In this document: piece by piece, positions 57,978 through 64,000 of the stretch
Layout: every line of letters starts with the position of its first letter
Numbering within the stretch: position 1 is the stretch's first letter
Assembly: GCF_040529335.1 (NCBI RefSeq)
Contig: NZ_CP159534.1
Span: 248,001 to 312,000, forward strand
Source: Streptomyces sp. HUAS MG91
GTDB lineage: Bacteria > Actinomycetota > Actinomycetes > Streptomycetales > Streptomycetaceae
Reading direction: 5' to 3'
DNA length: 64,000 nt
Position numbers and translations under genes: made by a program
Notes under the pieces: generated by a model
The model's database searches: none
The model's input: the letters and a program-made list of their open reading frames with translations, nothing else
Told to the model about the DNA's origin: nothing

Positions 57978-59552
57978 CTAGCGGGCGATCCCGCCGCCTC
58001 CCATGTAGAGGCGCAGGTTCCCGTCGCGCTCGAAACCGTCGCCGTACAGCCGGGTGACGCCGCAGGTCGACAGGCCGTGGCCGGTGCCGGGCAGCACCCA
58101 CGCGGAGCTGCGCACCTTGTCGTCGCCCGGCGCGGCCACGGCCAGGTCGTCCCGGTGGTCGCCGTCCATGTCGACGAGGCGCACCGACATGCCGAACGCG
58201 GCTCGCTCGGTCTTCCTGCCTCCCAGGTCGCCCGCGTCGAGGACCCGAGCGCCCCGACCGGTCAGGCCGCCGGGGCCGCCGAGCAGGAGCAGCACCTGTT
58301 CCGGGCCGGTCTTCGCGTACGCCTCGCTGCGGGGGGAGCCGGCCACCACGTCCGCGTAGCCGTCGCCGTTGACGTCGCCGGTGTCCAGGGAGAGGAAGGC
58401 GGCGTCGTCGTCTCGGGGTTCCGCGCCGGGCACGCCGGGGGTGTCGCGGTCGATGGTCGTCGACGGTTTTCCCTTCCCCGGACCGGACTTGGAGCCGTGG
58501 ACGACGGTCACCGCGCTGTGGCTCACCTTTCCGCGCCGGGGACTGAGCACGAGGTCCGCGACGCCGTCGCCGTCCACGTCGCCGACCGCACCCGCCGCCG
58601 CGTCGGGGAGGCCGATGCCGCCCGGCTGGACGAGGCCGCCGCGACGTTCGTGGAAGTAGCTGACCGGCCACCGTTCCTCGAACGTGGCGGTGCCGAGGGG
58701 CTCGTCGTGATGGAAGGCGATCAGTTCGTCGGCGCCGTCGCCGTCCAGGTCCCCGGCGACGAGGCCCGCGTAGTCCGCGGACCCGATGTCCGGTGCGGGC
58801 TTGCGCGGTGCGGACACCGGGCCGGTGCTCCTCGGCGAGACGTCGCGGCTGAAGGGGCCCTTGAGCAGGCCCTTGTCGGAACCGAGCCCGAAGACCAGGT
58901 CGGCATGCCCGTCCCCGTCGAAGTCACCCGCGACGAGGCGCTCCTCAAGACCCGGGTCCGGCGCCCAGGAGACATGGCTGCCGTCGGTGCCCGGTACGCG
59001 GGCGGCGCTCTTCAGCCCGTCCTGGGAGCCCCACAGGATGATCACGCCGGGTTCGTCGTCGTGGACGGCGGTGGCGAGGTCGGTGTACCCGTCCCCGTCG
59101 AGATCGCGGGCCGCCACCCAGGAACCGAAGTACGCCTCGTAGTCGGCCTTTCCCGGTATCGCGGCGTCGTCCTGCGTGAGGTACTGGCACCGGGCGAGGC
59201 CGGTGCCGCGGCCCGATCCGTACGCCACCGCGATGCTGCCGCCGGCGTCGGCGTTCTCCACGTCGCCCAGTGCTCCCATGGCCAGGTCGGGGTGACCGTC
59301 GCCGTCGAAGTCGGCGGCGGGCGCGGTGCCGGCGGGCGCCCGGTCGTTCTCCGCCGGGGCCGCGACAGGCGCGGTGCCGTGAGCAGTGGTGCGGCAGGTA
59401 CCGGGCGCGGCGATGCCGGGGGCCCCGGACCGGGCCAGCACCACGCCGCCCGCGACGGCGACCGCGGCGATGCCCGCACCGGCCGCGATCACCCACCGGC
59501 GGTTGCTCCCGCGTGTGCGCTCCGCCTTCTGCCCGTCCTGTTCGACGTCCAT
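57978..59552 (-). CDS. FG-GAP/VCBS repeat surface protein, membrane-anchored
   Basis: A 524-residue protein. A cytosolic basic N-terminus leads to one transmembrane helix (WVIAAGAGIAAVAVAGGVVLA, about residues 20-40). The extracellular part is a beta-propeller of about seven FG-GAP repeats with Ca-binding DxDGDGxxD loops (for example DFDGDGHPD, DLDGDGYTD, DFDGDGHAD, DVDGDGVAD, DVNGDGYAD, DMDGDHRDD). Such integrin-alpha-like proteins mediate binding or adhesion; partners unknown. Either GTG 59564 or ATG 59552 could be the start. Confidence 0.88.
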   Translation of the reverse strand: MDVEQDGQKAERTRGSNRRWVIAAGAGIAAVAVAGGVVLARSGAPGIAAPGTCRTTAHGTAPVAAPAENDRAPAGTAPAADFDGDGHPDLAMGALGDVENADAGGSIAVAYGSGRGTGLARCQYLTQDDAAIPGKADYEAYFGSWVAARDLDGDGYTDLATAVHDDEPGVIILWGSQDGLKSAARVPGTDGSHVSWAPDPGLEERLVAGDFDGDGHADLVFGLGSDKGLLKGPFSRDVSPRSTGPVSAPRKPAPDIGSADYAGLVAGDLDGDGADELIAFHHDEPLGTATFEERWPVSYFHERRGGLVQPGGIGLPDAAAGAVGDVDGDGVADLVLSPRRGKVSHSAVTVVHGSKSGPGKGKPSTTIDRDTPGVPGAEPRDDDAAFLSLDTGDVNGDGYADVVAGSPRSEAYAKTGPEQVLLLLGGPGGLTGRGARVLDAGDLGGRKTERAAFGMSVRLVDMDGDHRDDLAVAAPGDDKVRSSAWVLPGTGHGLSTCGVTRLYGDGFERDGNLRLYMGGGGIAR

Positions 59553-59646
59553 ATGATCAAGCACGTCCCGACGGCGTCCGGCGGTTCCGGACGCCCGGTC
59601 GCGGATGGATCACGGCACCGTCCGCGTCGACGGCCGCGCGCTTCGG

Positions 59647-61740
59647 TCAGCCGAGGAAGTCGGCGACCATCACCGCGAACTCGTCCGGGGTGGCGAGCCG
59701 GATGCCGAGGCTCTCGGCCTTGGCCCGCTTGGCCCCCGCGCCCTCCCCCGCGACGAGGAGGCTGGTGTTCTTCGAGACGCTGCCCGACGACTTGCCGCCG
59801 GCCCGCTCGATCAGCTCGTTCATCTGGTTGCGGGAGAGCTGCTCCAGGGGGCCGGTCATCGCCCCGGTGACGACGACCTTCAGGCCCGCCAGCGGCCCCG
59901 CGTCGGCGCCCGGCGTCTCCGGGTCGTCGTCGGCTGCGGGCGGTGTGGCGCCGGGCTCGGTCATGCTCAGCCCGGCCGCCGCGAGCCGGTCGATCTGGTC
60001 CGCCAGCTCAGCGAGTTCGGCGACGATGACGCGGGCCTTCTCGGCGCCGATGCCGTCGACCCGCTGCATCGCCTCCGCGTCCGCCGCCCGGATCCCGTCC
60101 ATCGTGGCGAAGTACCGGGCGATCCGGCGGGACATGGAGCGGCCCGTGCCGCGCACGCCCAAAGCGCACAGCACCCGCGACAGCGGCTGCTTGCGGGCCG
60201 CCTCCAGGGCCGCCATCAGGTTGTCGGTGCTGGTCTCCCCCATCCGCTCCAGGCCGAGCAGCTGTTCGCGGGTCAGCCGGTCGAACAGGTCGGGCAGGCC
60301 GGTGACCAGGCCCGCCTCGACGAGCTGGACGACGCGGGTGTGGCCGAGGCCCTCGATGTCGAGCTGGTCGCGCCCGGCCGCGTACGCGATCGAGGCGACG
60401 AGGTGGCAGTTGCGGCCGCGCTCGCAGCGCCAGCGCTGCTCGCTGGTGTCGATGCCCGAGCCGCACTGCGGGCACGCGGCGGGGAAGGCGATCTCCCGTT
60501 CGTCACCGGTGCGCAGGTGGGCGACGGGCGCCTCGATGCGGGGGATGATGTCGCCCGCCTTGTAGACCATCACCTGGTCGCCGAGGAGCAGGCCGCGGCG
60601 GGTGATGTCGGCGGGGTTGTGCAAGGTGGCGTACGTGACCGTGGAGCCGTCGATCTCGACCGGCTCCAGGACGGCGCGCGGCGCGATGATGCCGGTGCGG
60701 CCCACGTTCCACTCGACGTCGAGCAGCCGGGTGATCTTCTCGACGGCGGGCAGTTTGAACGCGACCGCCCAGCGCGGCGCCCGGGTGCCGGAGCCCGCGG
60801 CCCGCTGGTCGGCGGCGAGGTCGGCCTTGACGACGATGCCGTCGATCCCGAACGGCAGCTCGGCGCGGAGCCCCGCGATCCGCTCGACCTGCTCCACGAC
60901 CTGCTCGACGGTGGTGACGACGACACCGGGCACCTGGGTGCTCGCCGGCGTGTTGACGCCCCAGGCCGCGGCGCGGTCCATGAGGGCCCCGTGCGCGGCC
61001 TCCTGGAGTTCGGCGGCGAGGGTGGCGTCGGTGCCGGGCAGCGGCAGCAGTCCGTAGCCGAAGAAGGTCATCGGCACCGTGTAGGCCCGGTCCTTGGCGC
61101 GCAGGGTGCCGGCGGCGGCGTTGCGCGGGTTGGCGAACGGGTCGCCGCCGTGCTCGGTGCGCACCTCGTTGGCGTACTCGAACTGGGCGGCGGTCATGAG
61201 GACTTCGCCGCGCACCTCCAGCGTGACGGGTTCGGTGAGCAGGTCGGGCAGGCCCTCGACCGTGCCGATGGCGTGGGAGACGTCCTCGCCCGCCGTGCCG
61301 TCGCCGCGGGTGACGAGGCGGGTGAGGCGGCCCTCCTGGTAGCGGGCGGCGACGGCCAGGCCGTCGAGCTTCGGCGAAACGTTCCAGCTCGTGACTTCGC
61401 GGCCGATCCGGCGCTCCAGGGAGGCCGCCCACGTGGTGAACTCCTCGCCGGAGAACACATTGTCCAGGCTCAGCATGGGCACCGTGTGCGGGACGTCGCC
61501 CTCGACCGCGCCGCCCGCGACCTTGTCCGTCGGCGAGTCGGGCAGCACCTCGTCCGGGTGCTCGGTCTCGTACACCGTGATCGCCCGCACGAGCCGGTCG
61601 TAGGCGTCGTCGTCCAGGGCGGAGGTGCCGCCCTCGTAGTACGCGGCGGCGGCCCGGCGCGCGTCCCGCACCGCCTGGGCGTAGGCGGCGGAGTCGGACA
61701 GCGCGGGCAGGCCGGAGGGAACGGCAGAAGTCGTCGTCAT
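59647..61740 (-). CDS. ligA: NAD-dependent DNA ligase (LigA)
   Basis: A 697-residue NAD ligase. The adenylated Lys124 lies in SPKLDGLAV. Downstream is the oligonucleotide-binding fold, a four-Cys zinc finger (CPQCGSG then [10 protein letters not shown]), helix-hairpin-helix repeats and a terminal BRCT domain ([21 protein letters not shown] onward). The neighbours here are an FG-GAP protein and an MFS-PP2C fusion, not the gatCAB genes that flank the usual Streptomyces ligA, so this may be a second copy. ATG 61740 follows AGGAAGA at suitable spacing. Confidence 0.9.
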   Translation of the reverse strand: MTTTSAVPSGLPALSDSAAYAQAVRDARRAAAAYYEGGTSALDDDAYDRLVRAITVYETEHPDEVLPDSPTDKVAGGAVEGDVPHTVPMLSLDNVFSGEEFTTWAASLERRIGREVTSWNVSPKLDGLAVAARYQEGRLTRLVTRGDGTAGEDVSHAIGTVEGLPDLLTEPVTLEVRGEVLMTAAQFEYANEVRTEHGGDPFANPRNAAAGTLRAKDRAYTVPMTFFGYGLLPLPGTDATLAAELQEAAHGALMDRAAAWGVNTPASTQVPGVVVTTVEQVVEQVERIAGLRAELPFGIDGIVVKADLAADQRAAGSGTRAPRWAVAFKLPAVEKITRLLDVEWNVGRTGIIAPRAVLEPVEIDGSTVTYATLHNPADITRRGLLLGDQVMVYKAGDIIPRIEAPVAHLRTGDEREIAFPAACPQCGSGIDTSEQRWRCERGRNCHLVASIAYAAGRDQLDIEGLGHTRVVQLVEAGLVTGLPDLFDRLTREQLLGLERMGETSTDNLMAALEAARKQPLSRVLCALGVRGTGRSMSRRIARYFATMDGIRAADAEAMQRVDGIGAEKARVIVAELAELADQIDRLAAAGLSMTEPGATPPAADDDPETPGADAGPLAGLKVVVTGAMTGPLEQLSRNQMNELIERAGGKSSGSVSKNTSLLVAGEGAGAKRAKAESLGIRLATPDEFAVMVADFLG

Positions 61741-61780
61741 GCTGTTCATTCTTCCTGGTGCCACTGACAATGACGGGTCG

Positions 61781-64000
61781 TCAGGCCAGGGATAGGTCCG
61801 CCTGCCGGGAGCACGGTGCGGGGGCCGTCTCGCGGGTGAGGGCGACGACGGCGATGTCGTCGGTGAGGTGATGGGTCCAGTCGTGGACGTCCTTGTTGAG
61901 GTGGGTCACCAGCGCGCCCGGTTCGGTGCCTCCCGCCACCTCCAGGCGTTCGGCGAGGGGGTAGAACTCGCCGGAGGAGTTGCGGGCCTCGCTGAGCCCG
62001 TCGGTGTGCAGCAGGAGCGTCTCGTCGGGGGCGAGCCCGACCGTGGCGGGCCGCGGGAGGTCGTCGCCGAGGGCGCCGAAGCCGAGCGGCAGCAGGGCGG
62101 GTACGGCGATCTCGCGGACGCTGCGTCCGGAGACGGCCAGCGGGGCGAGGTGGCCGCAGTTGACCACCTCGACCGTGTCGCCCGAGGCGCCGTGCTGGAG
62201 CAGGACGGCGGTGGCGAACAGTTCCTCGTCGCCGCGGGCGCCCGCGGCGCGCACCAGTTGCCGGTCCAGGCGGGCGGCGAGTTCGCCGAGGTCCGCCACC
62301 TCGTGCGCCTGGCAGCGGAAGGCGCCGAGGACGTCGGTGACGGTCTGCACGGCCGGCATGCCCTTGCCGCGGACGTCGCCGACGAGGATGCGGGTGCCGA
62401 AGGGGGTGTCGACGGCCTCCAGGAAGTCGCCGCCGATGCCGGTGCCGACGGTGGCGGGGCGATAGAGACCGGCCAGCCGCAGGCCGCCGAGTCGGGCCGG
62501 GATCGGGTGCAGCACGGCGTGCTGGAGGGCGCCCGCGGCCTGCTCGGTACGGGCGTGCCGTTCGGTCTGCTGGCGCCGCAGGAACGTCAGGACGCCGGCG
62601 AGGACACCGATGGCGAGGGCCGTGATGACGGTGCCGGGCCGCTGTGCCACCTGTTCGCCGGCGACGCCGCGGATGAGCAGGTACTCCAGACCGGCGGTGC
62701 CCGCGACGGCGAGGGCGACGGCGGGCCGTCCGACGACGAGTGCGGCGGCGGCCACGACGCCGACGGCGACCCATAGGAGTTCACCGATGTCGGCGGAGGT
62801 CGGCCCGGTGCGCAGCACGGAGGTGGCGGGCATGGCCTGCGCGGCGGCCGTGCCGAGGACGATGGCGGTCGGGTGGAGCGCGGAGAAGGCGCCCAGGCGG
62901 GAGTGCGGGAGCGCGGCGAGGAAGCCCGCCATCTGCGGGGTCTGGGCGGTCATGATGCCGAAGCCGACCAGCGCGGACATCGCGCAGCACATGGCGGTCG
63001 CCGGGCCCGCGCCCATCGGGACGGTGTGCAGCAGGGCCAGGCCCACCGCCGCGAGGGGCAGACCGAGCGAGCAGCCGGTCAGCGGGGTGAAGGCGGTGTG
63101 CCGGGCGAGCAGGCAGGCGGCGGCGCCGCCGAGGCCGAACGCGGAGACGGCCAGGACGCCCTGGGTGGCCGTGCCGCCGCCCGTGATCACCAGTGCCGGA
63201 AGGGTCAGGGCGATGACGATCTGGGTGAAGCCGACGACGACCCCGGCGACGAGCGCCGTGCCGGGCTGGCGCAGCGGGGCGCCGGTCAGGCGCCGTCGGC
63301 TGCGCGAGCACAGCAGCCCGGCGGCGACCGCGCCGGGCGACGCGGCGAGCAGGGCGAGGACCCAGGGGTCGGACCAGCCGCGTACGGGCGCGAGGTAGAG
63401 GCCGGTGATCAGCAGCACCGCCGCACCGAGGCAGCCCGAGAAGAGCACGTCGAGGCGGGTCGAGGTACCCGAGACGGCTGTTTCGGGCACGATCCGCAGG
63501 ACGGCGACGGTGCCCACGACGGCGAGCACGGCGAAGGTCAGGGAGACGGTCCGCCAGCCCAGGGTGGAGACGATCAAGGAGGCCACGTTGCTGATGGCCA
63601 GGAACACCAGGGACATGATCGCGAGCCAGGTCCCCATGATCCGGCGCAGCCGGCCGGGCAGCGACAGGGACGGGACGAAGGCCAGGCAGGTCACGAAGAT
63701 CGCGGAGGCGGCCATGGTCACGAGGACGCGTCCGGCGATGTACGCGGAGGGCTGCGCGACGAAGGCCACGAACAGGCAGCCGGTGCCGAACACGCCCAGC
63801 GACCAGACCAGCACCCGGCGGCGGCCGAACCGGTCGCCCGCCCGGCCCGTGACGAAGAGCGCGACGACGCCGCCGACGGCGCCGAGCACCTCGCCCGCGG
63901 CCATCGACTCCCGGCTCACGCCGAGGTCCCGGGCGAGCGCGGGTCCGGCGGCCGCCCGCAGCACGGGGCCGATCACGTACAGGGCGGCCAGTGCGGCGAG
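61781..64000 (-). CDS. MFS-like membrane domain fused to a PP2C/SpoIIE phosphatase (5' end outside window)
   Basis: The frame is open to the window's right edge, so about 739 C-terminal residues are seen and the start is beyond. The first part carries the MFS motif [12 protein letters not shown] after an early helix and about 12 more hydrophobic segments, then residues about 490-720 form a SpoIIE-type PPM phosphatase: [21 protein letters not shown] (metal Asp), [13 protein letters not shown] and [13 protein letters not shown] transporter-like sensor coupled to a Ser/Thr phosphatase is inferred, controlling an anti-anti-sigma or similar factor. The linker has two or three extra helices. Confidence 0.85.
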   Translation of the reverse strand, partial: LAALAALYVIGPVLRAAAGPALARDLGVSRESMAAGEVLGAVGGVVALFVTGRAGDRFGRRRVLVWSLGVFGTGCLFVAFVAQPSAYIAGRVLVTMAASAIFVTCLAFVPSLSLPGRLRRIMGTWLAIMSLVFLAISNVASLIVSTLGWRTVSLTFAVLAVVGTVAVLRIVPETAVSGTSTRLDVLFSGCLGAAVLLITGLYLAPVRGWSDPWVLALLAASPGAVAAGLLCSRSRRRLTGAPLRQPGTALVAGVVVGFTQIVIALTLPALVITGGGTATQGVLAVSAFGLGGAAACLLARHTAFTPLTGCSLGLPLAAVGLALLHTVPMGAGPATAMCCAMSALVGFGIMTAQTPQMAGFLAALPHSRLGAFSALHPTAIVLGTAAAQAMPATSVLRTGPTSADIGELLWVAVGVVAAAALVVGRPAVALAVAGTAGLEYLLIRGVAGEQVAQRPGTVITALAIGVLAGVLTFLRRQQTERHARTEQAAGALQHAVLHPIPARLGGLRLAGLYRPATVGTGIGGDFLEAVDTPFGTRILVGDVRGKGMPAVQTVTDVLGAFRCQAHEVADLGELAARLDRQLVRAAGARGDEELFATAVLLQHGASGDTVEVVNCGHLAPLAVSGRSVREIAVPALLPLGFGALGDDLPRPATVGLAPDETLLLHTDGLSEARNSSGEFYPLAERLEVAGGTEPGALVTHLNKDVHDWTHHLTDDIAVVALTRETAPAPCSRQADLSLA

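Noticed and set aside
57954..59870. A 638-residue plus-strand frame over the FG-GAP gene
   Set aside because: It is the antisense shadow of the FG-GAP repeats; the minus strand shows seven calcium-binding repeats and a membrane helix.
1..64000. tRNA, rRNA, CRISPR, prophage or insertion-sequence features
   Set aside because: No cloverleaf-like gene, no spaced repeats, no transposase, integrase or terminal inverted repeats could be recognised by eye; a tRNA scan would be decisive.

Overview
The window is about 64 kb of very high G+C DNA. Dense codon use, GTG starts, leaderless genes, WhiB-like and SsgA-like proteins, a CGNR zinc-finger protein, DUF5133 and many one-component regulators all point to a chromosome segment of a Streptomyces-type actinomycete. 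I see no rRNA, tRNA, CRISPR array, insertion sequence, prophage or integrase. It reads as an accessory-rich chromosomal region made of many short transcription units, each with its own regulator.

Layout. 1-8 kb: a cut-off alpha/beta hydrolase; a small coiled-coil/winged-helix protein (763); a CGNR regulator divergent from a Tat-exported molybdopterin oxidoreductase and its b-type cytochrome; a tannase/feruloyl esterase; an SRPBCC protein; a GntR-MFS pair. 8-18 kb: a GH3 enzyme with an apparent AUC start codon; a WYL regulator divergent from a VOC protein; an aldehyde dehydrogenase-epoxide-hydrolase-like operon probably controlled by the TetR protein at 15921; a Bax-inhibitor-1 homologue; a HAD hydrolase; a prephenate dehydratase with a variant ACT motif. 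18.3-22.4 kb: a developmental/signalling block with two SsgA-like proteins, a CHASE3 histidine kinase, a WhiB-like protein, a NarL-type response regulator and a stand-alone receiver protein. 22.4-31.4 kb: a DHA2 exporter, a large LuxR (LAL) regulator, a TetR-SDR pair, a Dps, a dienelactone-hydrolase-like enzyme and a second Bax-inhibitor-1 protein.

31-39 kb: small stress and redox genes: exonuclease, membrane protein, second coiled-coil/winged-helix paralogue with a Lys/Ala/Pro-rich insert, GPP34, Ohr, SRPBCC, peptidase-like hydrolase, PPOX flavoprotein, orphan roadblock protein, ArsR regulator, VOC protein and sirtuin. 39.8-48.8 kb: a coherent catabolic locus (PucR regulator, two DUF917 proteins, hydantoinase/oxoprolinase, NCS1 permease; divergently an Asp/Glu/hydantoin racemase and a class-V aminotransferase), probably for uptake and breakdown of a cyclic amide or nucleobase-like nitrogen source. 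48.9-64 kb: a PHP protein, an inactive-looking lipase-like protein, a second Dps, DUF5133, a truncated AbgT transporter beside an Lrp regulator, L31 type B, GNAT, SDR, an FG-GAP protein, a NAD-dependent DNA ligase and an MFS-PP2C phosphatase fusion that runs off the end.

The most interesting signal is in the intergenic DNA. A 21-bp quasi-palindrome (RTCACC-n9-GGTKAY) occurs six times in three divergent promoter regions (CGNR/molybdo-oxidoreductase, hydrolase/Bax-inhibitor, Ohr/SRPBCC) and overlaps core promoter elements, suggesting a small undescribed stress regulon, possibly run by the CGNR protein. A second palindrome, CACATGTG, recurs at gene boundaries far more often than base composition predicts. 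Matched operator pairs can also be read for the TetR-ALDH, WYL-VOC, ArsR, GntR and TetR-SDR units. All motif counts were made by eye.
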